Source: Calycina herbarum
Taxonomy: Eukaryota; Ascomycota; Leotiomycetes; Helotiales; Pezizellaceae
DNA length: 64,000 bases
Direction: 5' to 3'
NCBI GenBank assembly: GCA_001414485.1
Contig: LLEY01000020.1
Coordinates: 310,001-374,000, forward strand
Every line of letters begins with the position of its first letter. Within the stretch, counting starts at the first letter, position 1. A model generated the notes under the pieces. The model did not search any database and was not told where the DNA came from. It saw only the letters and a program-made list of their open reading frames with translations. Both the position numbers and the translations under genes were made by a program. Shown here piece after piece: positions 45,521-56,397 of this stretch.

Positions 45521-47146
45521 AGCGTTTTGGTGGTATTATTGTGTACGACTGGAGAGTCGGAGTAAAGTTTTCGGTGGAGTGCCTGGGAAGACGTTACGAT
45601 TGGGGTTTTTGTCAATAGAGTATGGGAGAAAATATGGGATGACGGTGTGGTTGGGTAGTGTTGCTTCTTCATAAAATGTAATTAAAAAAATAATTTCTCC
45701 GAGTGTATTACTTTCTTTGGTTCGGATTACAAGTATCAATGACGTAGTTACGTAGAGACAATAGATCTTATTTTAAAGAACTTATAGTAAGAGTAAAATC
45801 TCTCTCTATACTTTACTACTTTAAAATAGCCTTAGCTCTTTCAATATAAGACCTATTAAAAAAAGAAGTTCATATCTAGATAGCCCTAGTTTAGGTCTAT
45901 AAATTTTATATAGCTTATATAATCATAGCTATTAAAATAAATCTAATACAGCTGCTTTTATATTACGATTTCTTAACTCTTATTCTTACGACTAAATAGA
46001 ATTAAAAGTTCTTAGACGCTATAGGATCTCCTGCCTTTCCTATACGTTGATTGGTTAGTTCTGGTTAGTTAGATTTTTTTTAGTCTATACAGGTAAAAGG
46101 TAGGGAAAGATACCAGAGCGGCTGAGAATGAGATAAGTAACTTCCGACTTTTCTTTATAATAACGCACTCTTCATTGCTAGGGAACGAAATCAATTGTAT
46201 CGAATTGTGAGGTTACGGTAAGCAGCGAAGTGCTTGAATTGGGTAGACGTGCCGTGCCGTGCTGATAGAGTAGGGAATAGAATGGATTCACCATAAACAA
46301 GGAGAGAACACCACTAACTTAGAAGCCACTGCGGCGTTCTAATGAACTACCAAGTACAAACGGAACTTAATTGGGAGAGCTTATACTGAGATGCTAGGTG
46401 GGCGATGGCTTTCAAGACATGTTAGAAGTCACGGTGGGATTGAGTACGGAGATGGCAGACTGCGTGGTACCTTAGCATACGTTGAAGTTTCGATTTGATC
46501 CCACAATAAAACATCACAATTAGCACATTTAAATTAATGCTTCATAAACATAATCTCGCAAATTCTACTTCAACAAACCCAATGCCGAGTGAGAGCATGA
46601 CTGCCGTTTTGTCTCGTATGATTTATATCTCCGCCCTTCCGCTTCTGCTTTCAATTCGCCTCAAATTTTGTTTCATTGGGTTTAGCCTAGCTCAATCGCG
46701 GAAAGGAGTGAAGATGTAGAATAGAACGGAAAGAGATCTCGTAATAATTGAACGGGATTAATTTAAGATCCGGGAATTGGTAGAGACAAATAACGGACAA
46801 AATAAGTCATCAAATGGGTGACTTTACTATTCTCACCTCGAATGAGCACCTGCACTGACTCTGTACGATCCGTTTAACAAACCAGCTGTGGAAGAATACT
46901 CGCCAAAGGGGGATAATGAGGATGGCTTAGACAATTCTTAGGGACTATAGTCGTGATACAAGTGATGAGCCTCCCCACCTCACATGTGCCACCGCTCCTT
47001 TTCCATCCCCGCAGAGAGAGGCAATGTGCAGTCTAAGCACAGGTGTCAACCTACTCCTAAAGCTGATGAGCAAATGTGTTCTGCACAAAGTTCTCAGAGT
47101 CCTTCTCCCACAGCGGAATCCGTTCCAGCTGCCAAGTGCCAGGAAC
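45521..47146. other. AT-rich intergenic region
   Basis: A TA-rich, RIP-like block covers about 45720-46060, with frequent TAGTTTA, TATAT and TTAAAA and no open frame. The rest to 47146 has only short unsupported frames. The repeated GGTTAGTTCTGGTTAGTTAG near 46050 is a short tandem. Confidence 0.5.
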
Positions 47147-47953
47147 TTAGCAATCGCCCTGTTGCTTTACAATGGTTTCAATCTCGTCTACAACCTCTTG
47201 AGCAGAGCCATATTGTCGCAACCAGCACTTGAGGGTGACATTACTGCAACCGTGAAGGTCCTGTGGGAACTGCTGCTTTTCAAACCTGTCTACGACCTTT
47301 TCTTGCCATCCATCCGTCCCATCCACAATGTCAGGAAAAACTGCATGTCCCATCATAATGAAGTACAAAGTGCATCCAAGCGCGAAGAGATCCATCTTAA
47401 TGTCCGCTGAGAAAGGATCATCTCGAGGGAGGTAAAACCTGCAAGGCTCGCTACTGCCACCCTCTAGAAGGACATGTCCTTCTTCTGATAAGTGTTGCCC
47501 TTGGAAGTCCGACAGCTTGAGATGAAGATCTTTGTCGAGAAGAAAGTTTGTAGGCTGGATATCGCAATGAAGGACTTTACATGAGTGGATATGTGTAATA
47601 GCTTCTGCAGCTTGTAGGCACCAGAACAGCCGTTGGTAGATCGTAGGGGTTGGATTGCCAGATTCAAGGATATAGTCAGCTAGAGTCCCGTTCTCGGCAC
47701 GCTCGAGGTAGAGACCTATATTCGAGAATCCTTTATACCCGATTATGCGAGGGTAAGGGCCGATGATTTCAAGAAGCTTCCTCTCGATTTCCAAGCGGCT
47801 CATATCTCCACCAGGAGTAAGAGGGTACTTCAAAACTGTCGAGTCGTCTACTTCTCCAACAAAGGCACTACTTCCTGAGGCAATGACCCGTTTTACCCCT
47901 TGAGGACAGTAGTGGCGGTATATGATTTCTTCAGCATCGTCAGACATGGGCAA
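47147..47953 (-). CDS. Divergent protein kinase-like protein
   Basis: Single exon, 268 residues (in-frame ATG 47953, or 47947 at MSDDAEEI). The kinase fold is recognisable. There is a short glycine-loop-like SGSSAFVGEV, a VAIK-type Lys in TVLKYP, a helix-C Glu in EIERKLLEII, and the catalytic loop HCDIQPTNFLL. The loop keeps the Asp and Asn but has Cys for Arg of HRD and Gln for the usual Lys. The metal motif is DFQ instead of DFG. Subdomain IX is DLFALGCTLYFIMMGH. This is typical of the fungal-specific expanded kinase-like families, often small, single-exon and fast evolving. Activity is possible but cannot be assumed. It is flanked by AT-rich, gene-poor sequence on both sides, fitting an accessory gene. 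Confidence 0.8.
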   Translation of the reverse strand: MPMSDDAEEIIYRHYCPQGVKRVIASGSSAFVGEVDDSTVLKYPLTPGGDMSRLEIERKLLEIIGPYPRIIGYKGFSNIGLYLERAENGTLADYILESGNPTPTIYQRLFWCLQAAEAITHIHSCKVLHCDIQPTNFLLDKDLHLKLSDFQGQHLSEEGHVLLEGGSSEPCRFYLPRDDPFSADIKMDLFALGCTLYFIMMGHAVFPDIVDGTDGWQEKVVDRFEKQQFPQDLHGCSNVTLKCWLRQYGSAQEVVDEIETIVKQQGDC

Positions 47954-50057
47954 GAAGGGTGTATTGGAATGGAGATTGGTGTTGAGCCGTGCTTTGAGAG
48001 TTGGAAATCTGCCACAGAAAATTGAGGTGGTGATGTACTAGATTGAACGAAGGTGTAAATTGACGGGATGCAAGATGTCAACCTTGGCGCCAAGCTTGTA
48101 ATTTAGGGTCGTTTCCGGGTACGATTATTTGGGTCAAGAATTTTAATTGGTCGAGGCATATGGGTAGTAGGGCTTAGCTACGGCTGGTTTCGCTTAAGTC
48201 TTTTTACCAAGTGTGTAGCTATAACTTTGTAAGGCAGTTCTTACAACTTCTTAACATAACACCTTTATGTTTTTATAAATTAATATAATACACTTATAAA
48301 GACTATAGGCTGCGATACTAGTTCCTTTTTGAAATTTGAATAGTGTTATGGTTGACAATAGTTATAATTAAATTAGTCTTACGCTAGCTTTGTAATAAAT
48401 GTAAGTTTAGTTTTAGTGTGTATAGCTTTATTAACCGCAGTGTTGTGTTAGCGAACGTACTAATTCTAAGGTTAGTGTTGGTGCTTGTGCATAAGTTATG
48501 CTGATTCTTGACCCAAATAATCGATCCCCGAACGACAGGGCAAAGGCAATCTGGAAGGGATCGACGCACATCTGTATCACATCCTTTCTACTGTACAAGG
48601 CCATCTCGTGGTGCGAATTACACCATGCCACCTGCTTGAGTCGCGGTCTCAAGAAAGGCACTGGTAGCTTGGATCAAAACTGGAACGTTCAAATGGGAAA
48701 GAACTTGGCGCATAACCAAAATTACTTCGGCTCCAAATAATTTACTCCCGTAGAACTCATCTTGAGAAATGCACTGCTGTCGCGCACTCAAGCGGCAAAT
48801 CAAAATCCTATTCACCTGCCCCCTCGGCTAAATTGTTGATCAGAACCCCACATTTACCGCACTTTCTACTTGTAAACAAATAAGAAGGTGGGCGGTATTC
48901 ATGAGGTATTCGTTCTCCAATGCACAAACAGGCGGGGTGGCTCAGTGGTAACTAACAAGTTCCATTGTAACTTCCACCTCGACTGGGTTAGCGATATCTC
49001 TTGGGTCGAAAAAAGGGAGGCCCCCCTATATGGCTTCTTCCTCCCTTTCTCCTGTTTCAAGATCCCAAAAACCTCATGAGCAGGTCCACTCTAAGCCACG
49101 CTTGAGCATTGTGGGTAGCCTGTAGTGTGGGGTGCGGGGGAAGGTTAAGGTTTTGCCATTTTGAGTGCCGATTCATTTTTTTATATTTTTTATATCGAGA
49201 TCGCGTCCAAAAGTTAAGCGCGCACGGGCTTTTGCCGACCGAGCACCAATTTTGGCTAGTTTAGGCGACTCTATACAAAATTACTTGGATTCTCTCAAGA
49301 ACCCCTCTCAAGGGCAAGACCTATTTATATATATACCAAGGATATAAGACTACCAAATTATGAACACCGGATCTTTCAGAAATATCTTGCAAAAGGCATT
49401 TAAGACGACGATTGTAGGTATCAAAAAATCGCGTTATGTAACTTTTAGTGGTTTTCTTTTTCGTTTTCAGAATCCCACCAAAGGTATTCCTTCCGCAGCA
49501 GAGATTTACACTCCAAATGTGCACAAAAATGGACTGTTTTTCAGCTACAAATAGTAGTTCAGTTGACTCTGTATAATAGTTCTTGCTAGCAGTTGTCGAG
49601 GGGCTATACTACGTAAGTTCTCTGTCGTAAAATTCGCTTAACATTGACAGCCGGACTCCCCTCGTTAAGCACGAGAGGAAAACAATTTGTAGGCAAGCGA
49701 GCAATTAATAGCCAAATTTCTTCGTGGCCATTTACGAAAACATGAAAGATAATAAAGTATCGCTCTGTTTCTTTATTTTTCGGTTACTTCAAGTGATTTT
49801 AGTTAAAGATGAGAGTGTTTTGGGGCAGATGTTATTTCTTTCCTAGGGTATATGTATGTGTGTCTGCTTATTAAATAAATAGATATTAGTATTAGGTGAA
49901 CAATGTTTTTCTAACGAGACCATTGAGCTCACTCAGCAAATTCATTCAACCAACCAGGATGAAGCTGTGACATCCTTCGCTAAAATTAGCGTGGAAAGTG
50001 GGTTTTTGGTCAAGTCAAAATGACACTTGCTGCTCAGCTGCAACACTCCCATCACTC
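47954..50057. other. Gene-poor region with AT-rich stretches
   Basis: The stretch about 48170-48490 is AT-rich and RIP-like. A TGGCTCAGTGG sequence at about 48937 resembles a tRNA A-box but no matching B-box or acceptor stem was found. Frames at 48431-48740, 49165-49347 and 49360-49554 have no family support. Confidence 0.45.
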
Positions 50058-51157
50058 ATGAATACTCTTCTTTACACTCGTAGAATTTTGCGACCAACAA
50101 TTCACAATAGAAAGGCATTTACAATGGCTTCTCTTACCTCTCCGCTCAAAACGCTAGCCATTTCAAAAGCCGAAGATGATCCCGAAATCAGAGCAAAATA
50201 CCGACCCTTCTTGCTCGATCCAGAGGTCGAAGCTACAGATTGGATTTCCCAGTTGGAATTGGAAACTGCGATTGTGATGGTGGAGGAGAACATGGCGAAG
50301 ACTGAATCCAGGTTAAAAGTTCTGGTGCTTTATGGAAGTTTACGGAAACGGTATGAATCTTGCCTTCGAGCCTGAAACGAGTTGAACTAACATCTGTATT
50401 CAAGCTCCTACTCGAAACTGATGGCCTTTGAGGCTTCCCGCATTCTCCACCGTCTGGGCTGCGATGTTCGCATTTTTAATCCGAGCGAACTGCCTATCCG
50501 TGACTCGGTTGATGCTTCTCACCCTGCTGTCCAAGAGTTACGCAACCTATCCCTTTGGTCTGATGGACACATCTGGTGCTCACCCGAGCAGCATGGAAAT
50601 CTCACTGCGGTCTTCAAAAACCAGATAGATTGGATCCCTTTATCCACAGGTTCAGTGCGGCCCACACAAAGCCGTACACTATCAGTAATTCAGGTCAATG
50701 GCGGGAGTCAGAGCTTTAATGCTGTTAATAGCCTGAGGATTCTAGGTACGTCTCAAATTCTCGGGGCATTTTTCTCATTCTAGTCGTGTCGGGAGTAAGG
50801 AAATACTCTTCTTTACACCCGAGACAACTTAGATCTTTCTCGGAGAAGTGAACTGACTCGGATATCCTGGTATTAGGGAGATGGATGAGAATGTTCACTA
50901 TTCCGAATCAGAGTAGTTTGCCAACGGCGTGGAAGCAGTTTGAGGATGAGGGGGGAGATGGCAGTGGGAAATCTAGGTTATTGCCAAGTGGGAACCGGGA
51001 GAGACTGGTGGATTGTATGGAGGAGTTTGTCAAGTATACGATTGTCATGAAACCATATTTTGAATTGTTCGGAGATAGATTTAGCGAGAGGAAGGAGAAG
51101 TATGAGAAGGAGGCAAGAAGTGTGGCCGTCAAAAACGGCATTGAGGATAAGGTATAA
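50058..51157 (+). CDS. arsH: ArsH-type NADPH-dependent FMN reductase
   Basis: Three exons, 50058-50350, 50405-50745 and 50877-51157, give 304 residues. The flavodoxin-like fold shows the FMN phosphate loop [20 protein letters not shown], formed over intron 1. [40 protein letters not shown] and the C-terminal [20 protein letters not shown] are all ArsH hallmarks. ArsH proteins reduce quinones, iron or dyes with NADPH, and some oxidise trivalent organoarsenicals. No other arsenic gene is nearby. The chosen start (50058) gives a basic, Ser/Thr-containing leader ([21 protein letters not shown]) that looks like a mitochondrial presequence. A start at 50124 ([11 protein letters not shown]) would give a cytosolic form, and one at 49998 is also in frame. 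Confidence 0.9.
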
Positions 51158-54100
51158 TTTCTTTTCACACGAAAATTTGATAGAGGAATTTTTTGATTTT
51201 GTATAAATTTATAAAGTATACTCTGTCTCTAAATATTAAATGAAATAAATAACTAGGTATTTCTCTTTTGAAGTCAACTCTATTAGATGATTTGAAAGAA
51301 TAACCGTCATCGTTCTAGATATATCTAGTAAAATATGAATAAAACGTAAAGACAGCTATATAGTATTACTAGATTAACTTCACTTAATAATTCTAGATAT
51401 TCTAGAATAAATGAATTAAAAGCTTATTCTTATTAGAGTTATTAGTTATATTTCTTATACTTACTAAATTAACTCAGTCATTGAAGAATGTTAGATTAAT
51501 TAAACTAAAGCATAGGATTTATAAAAAGATACAAAGAGAATAAAAAGTCATTTTCTCTAATTATACGACGGTACTATATTAAATCAATTTAATTACTTAA
51601 GAACTTTCAAGATAACACTATTAAATAAATATTATTAGCAAAACCTCTAAAGAACCCTACCTTTTTTTGATAAACTTTACTTTCCTCAGTGAATTCAAAG
51701 TATAGTTAGTAAATATAATTCTAGTATAGCTACTAACATGGTGAAGCCTGTAATTTCACATAGCTGTTAAACCTATGTCATTCCGGTGTATGATATATGA
51801 TAGAATTGACTTTATATAATAACTCACGAAATGTCTCTGTGTTTCTTCAAAACTGGCATCATTCAGTAAGCTAGAAATGCCAGCCCTGACTATGAAACCC
51901 CGTTTGAAAACATGGAAAAACTGGGATAAGGTTGAAAAAGACAGAGTAGTCTAAGAATACACTCGTAACCTCGTATATAAATCAAAATCGAAGAAACGTA
52001 TTAAAGCAAACAGCAAAATCATTATAAATGGCTTTTGAGAGCCAATAGAGGGAAAAGGTAGGAAAATCAAAAGTATTCTCTGAGAAGGACTGAAGAGCTG
52101 GAAAAACTCGACTTCTAACTTACTTTATAAATTCTCGTTGTAATTACTCTAAGATTTTTGAGGTAGAGAAGTAGATGCGAGAGTTTCTGCTAATATTCCT
52201 CGGGGAAAGATATTATACTACAAGTTTAGAACAATTAAACTAAATAGCAAGGCTTACAAGAAGAGTTATTGAATAACAAATAGTATCTAATTTTTAATTA
52301 TCCTATGCTACTCTAGCAAAGTAACTTGATTGTTCTAGACCTTCTAGAGTCATGTCTTTTAGTAAATGTTGTTCAGGTATGAGGAAAGATGGCAGGGCTC
52401 TTGTGGTTGAAATATGTTGAGGCACATGGCAGAGGCAAGGAATATCAGTTCAAAATGTGTTTGATGAGACGGCCATTACCGCTTATTACTGTGCTTTGTT
52501 TTATCGCCAAAGGAAGGACGATCGATCGAAAAAAACCTTCAAGATAAAACTGGATGCGATAAAAGAGCCACTGCCCTGACACTCTGTACATGTTTATCCA
52601 GATATGAATTCGGAACGTCGCACTCGCGACAACTGCCGAAAGTCCCAAATCCGCATAAAGCCCTCCCACCGAATTAGGAACCATCAATATCCTCAAATCT
52701 CCAAAGAAGAAAGAAAATGTAACCATCCCCGGCCTCAAAGACCTAATTCGAAGGCCTAAACTCACCGCCACATGACCCAAAGCATGGCCGGCCCAAGAGT
52801 GTCAAGCTCGAGACCTCCGGCCGAAGTTTTAAACTTTGCATGACGATTCCCGACAGATCGGGAAGAAGTTTAATTTCCTCTTGTGCCGCATAACGCTTAA
52901 AAAAAGAAGAGATGAAGAAATTGTAACCCACCGCGGAAGGGAAAAAGACAGATTCGGATCTCGCATGAACCCGATCGGAGGGGATCTCCGACTAGGGAGG
53001 GGTGGAAGGAAAAGAAGACGAAAGGAACCAATGTGGCTTGTGGAGAAATGTGGATTGGGAATGAGAAGATGAAGGCAGCGCATGATGGGTGACAACTCAT
53101 GAGGACGTAGAGATGTGGAGAGGCGTCATAAATCAAATCAATACGACGACAACAGTATTCTGCATGAGATAGATCTCCAGATAGAAATTTGGGAGAAGGA
53201 TACCCTTGCACGTCCACTCGAAGATTGACTTTTCTCTTGATCGATCTATCAAAGTGACAGAAAACGTTGGGTCAGAATTTCCGAAAAGCGTCATGCCTTT
53301 GGTGGCGTTTGGCCTTGTGGGGTTCGTTTTGGGAGGAGGGGAAGGAGGAAAGAGTGGAAGAGGAATGGAGACCGAGATTTCGGGATGTGCTTGTTGTTGA
53401 TCGGCCGGTGAGAGAGATGGCATGAAAGCGGGCGATTGGCTTGCCGTTGAATATTCATTTTTTGGGCTGAATAATATGTAGTTGATTCCATGAATAGAGG
53501 TGAATTAGAAGAAGACCAGTCTTGGAGTTTTCTGGCCTGTCGTTGGAGCTGGAGAGTCATCTCTGACAAAGTGGTGTATTTTCTTATTCGGGAAATGTCA
53601 CCCTGCATCTAAAAATGCCCGATCCTCGCATGATTGCACGGGCTTTTCCTTCCAGAAGGGCGATGGAAGATTCAGTTGAGAAACGCAGCTTATTACAGTA
53701 AAGAACCAGGATCTGGGATTGCTTATTGGAGGGAGAGTTAAGGATTGGGGGTGGCGGCGGATTGCCCACGTTGCTGATGGCTGCAGGGAAAGGGGCTAGA
53801 AAGGAGAAAGTGCAGGCTGCAGCTGAAACGGTGGGGGAGAAGTTTGAGAAAGCGAGGACGACCGTCAACTAGAAATGACTGACTGGTGTTCTGCTGAGAA
53901 AAGGGTTGAGGAGCACAACGATATGCATGTACTTAATTATGAATAGACATCGTACAAAAATGTCAGCGAAAATAGGTTGTTGTTGTGATACGGCGCATGT
54001 AGGTCGTCGGAAAGGACGCAGCAAGGCGGGAAGGGAAGGCTGTCAAGAATTAATGAGTTGATGTAACCCGAGCAGGAGATCCCTCGACTTAATTGGTATC

Positions 54101-55449
54101 TATATTGGATATATGAGATGTTGTTAGATCTTATCAGGATTTGTTTATGTTTACGGCTGAGAGTGGTAATTTGCAGCGAACATGAGGGTTGTTTCTTGTT
54201 TAGGAAGGGGGCAGCCTCGAGGGCTCTGAATCCACCCCCTGCACACCATGCAGAAAGCCATGGCGATCCTCATCCTCGCGCGAGGAGGAAGCTTGAACAA
54301 ACGCGACTTTCTCAACCACAGGAAAACGCCAATCTCAAGATATTTGATGACCCAACATCAGCATCACGAACACGCGAAACCGACGCCGCACGCCGCCATC
54401 GTGTTGCTTCACGTTATCGTTCCCGCCATCTTCCACCATCCTCTCTCTTTCTGACCGCCAACTTGAAGGCGAGTTGGAGTGTTGCCACCTTGCAGTTAAA
54501 TTGCCACGACCAGCGCACTTGTGCAGGAAACAACCACTAAGGGAAGGGGTCAAACGTGCGAAACAAAAGGGGGAGCGACTCGTCCTCATTCGTCCTCGAC
54601 GAGATTTCTCAAATCTGGATCCGCAATATTGATAACTCCCATCCATGAAAATAGCGAATGCTGGACATCTATTTCGGGGCCTGACGTTGACACAATCCCT
54701 GCGCCCTCGTGTCAAGCACATTTCTCAGCAGCCTCCCTCGATCCATCCCCTCAACCCACCCTACTGTCTGGGCACCCCGGTCGCGAAGAGCACTCCACCG
54801 CACAGCGTGACTGCGCAAAGGCATGAGAATTATTGGCCTCAGAAACAGGTGAAACGGCGACAGAACTTTGAAGCAGCAGATCGACTGTCGGCACATCTCT
54901 TCAGATCTTTCCTCAGCTTCCCCTCCAGCCAGTCCTTCCACACCTCACCTCTCTAGACCGCTAGTCGACCAGACCCGAAGAAGCAGACGCTAACAACATA
55001 TTTGCTTCAACCCGCCGTCTTCCGACCTGAGCTATTCTCTGCCTCCTAAGCAGCTTCCCTTGACAATCACGCCTCGAGTCACCATCGATCGATCCCTTCA
55101 TCAAACGTTTCCAAGCCTTAGGCCCCAGGCAAAGATCTCTTGGACTTCATCTCAGACACTCCCAGCCAAGAGTGCTCTCTTCAACAAAACTCCGCTTGCC
55201 GGCCAATCACCCCTTTCCCTCTCCTTTACAGTCCCCTGACTCCCGATCCCCCTTCCAGAAAGACGTTCCATCCATCTCAGACAACCGAGGCGCCCTTGTC
55301 GCTCCATTATTATCCTCCCCTGCTCGACCGCAGCCACGCTCACGCACCACGTTTCCACCACATTTACTCCACCAGGGCTAACACTCCTTCTCACCTTCTT
55401 CTCAATATAAGACTCGTGGCTCCCCTGCCACACATATCTTCCTTCCGAA
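51158..55449. other. Long region without a confident gene; AT-rich block on the left
   Basis: 51180-52340 is TA-rich with many TCTAGA and TTAATTAA-like steps, a probable RIP-degraded repeat. From about 52440 the base composition becomes normal and there are minus-strand frames of 111 codons (52445-52780), 88-106 codons (52829-53217) and 94 codons (53584-53868). I recognise no domain in them and could not chain them with good splice sites. A decayed or lineage-specific gene is possible. 54100-55449 is the upstream region of the phosducin-like gene, pyrimidine-rich near its start. Confidence 0.5.
51180..52340. other. Large AT-rich block, RIP-like
   Basis: About 1.1 kb of TA-rich sequence with stop codons in every frame. 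It contrasts with the ArsH gene just to the left. TpA-rich composition is what repeat-induced point mutation leaves behind. The source repeat cannot be identified by eye. Confidence 0.45.
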
Positions 55450-56397
55450 ATGTCTACCAGCAATTTGACTGCACACGCTTCCCAAACTCCAGCTCAAGAA
55501 GAATTCAATAATCTTGTTAGTCGCGCCTCTGCTTCCGAAAAAGAGAATCAACATCCAGGAGATCGAGAAGATTACCAGAACGACAGAGAGAACAGCGACA
55601 GAGACGAAGACGACGAATACCTATCTAAAAAACTAGACGAAACCATGAGGATGCCAACCTTTGATCGTTTCCCCGGCTCCGGGTCAGGAGGTCTCAAGCT
55701 TCCTCACAGAGACTTTGACAATGGCCGAACGACTGGTGTCAAAGGTGTCATTGCTGATGCAAGAAGTTACGAAGAGGCAAGGCGGAGTGGAAGCCAAAAG
55801 AGAAATGGGAATAGCAGATCAACCTCTATTGCCGACAAGCGATCAAGTACCATGTCATTCTTGAAAGAGGATGGAGAAGATAGTGATGATGAGGATGAAG
55901 AGTTTATCGAGAGATGGAGACAACAACGACGAATGGAATTAGAAAGAGAAGGAAGCGATATCCGAAACCGAAGGACAAGCCCAAGTGTTAGACGGTACGG
56001 ACGATTCGACGAGGTCGACGCACTAGGTTACTTGGATGCCATTGAAAAGGTCACAAGAGAAACTGTTGTCGTTGTATTTGTCTATGATTCAGAGGTATGC
56101 TCTTACCCAACACAACTCATGTAACACTACTAACATAAGTTACAGTGTCAAGTCTCACAAATCATCTCGGATGCCCTCCAACCGCTTGTATCCAAGAACC
56201 CTTCAATCCACTTTGTCCGAATCCATTACGAGGAAATCGAGTTTGACAACGCTGGAGTCCCAGCAATTCTTGCCTACAAAAACCAAGGAGATCTCTTCGC
56301 AAACCTCACTTATATCATTGATCAGATACCCGAAGACACACCATTCGATACCAAAGCCCTAGAGAACGTATTAAAGAAGAACAGTGTTATCCGATAA
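55450..56397 (+). CDS. Phosducin-like protein 1 (BDM-1 type G-beta chaperone)
   Basis: Two exons, 55450-56094 and 56146-56397, give 298 residues. An acidic, disordered N-terminal half carries the Helix-1-like segment DARSYEEARRSGSQKRNG, which contacts G-beta. The C-terminal thioredoxin-fold domain begins YGRFDEVDALGYLDAIEKVT and continues VVVVFVYDSECQVSQIISDA, with the intron inside it, then IHFVRIHYEEIEFDNAGVPA. There is no CxxC, as expected for the phosducin family. These proteins work with the CCT chaperonin to assemble G-beta-gamma dimers; the Cryphonectria relative BDM-1 is needed for G-beta accumulation. The G-beta gene itself is 13.8 kb to the left on the same strand. Confidence 0.92.

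Noticed and set aside
48930..49030. tRNA or tRNA-derived SINE from the A-box-like TGGCTCAGTGG at about 48937
   Set aside because: No GGTTCGAANCC B-box at the right distance, no pairing acceptor stem and no anticodon arm. GGGTCGAAAA at about 48999 is too far and too weak.
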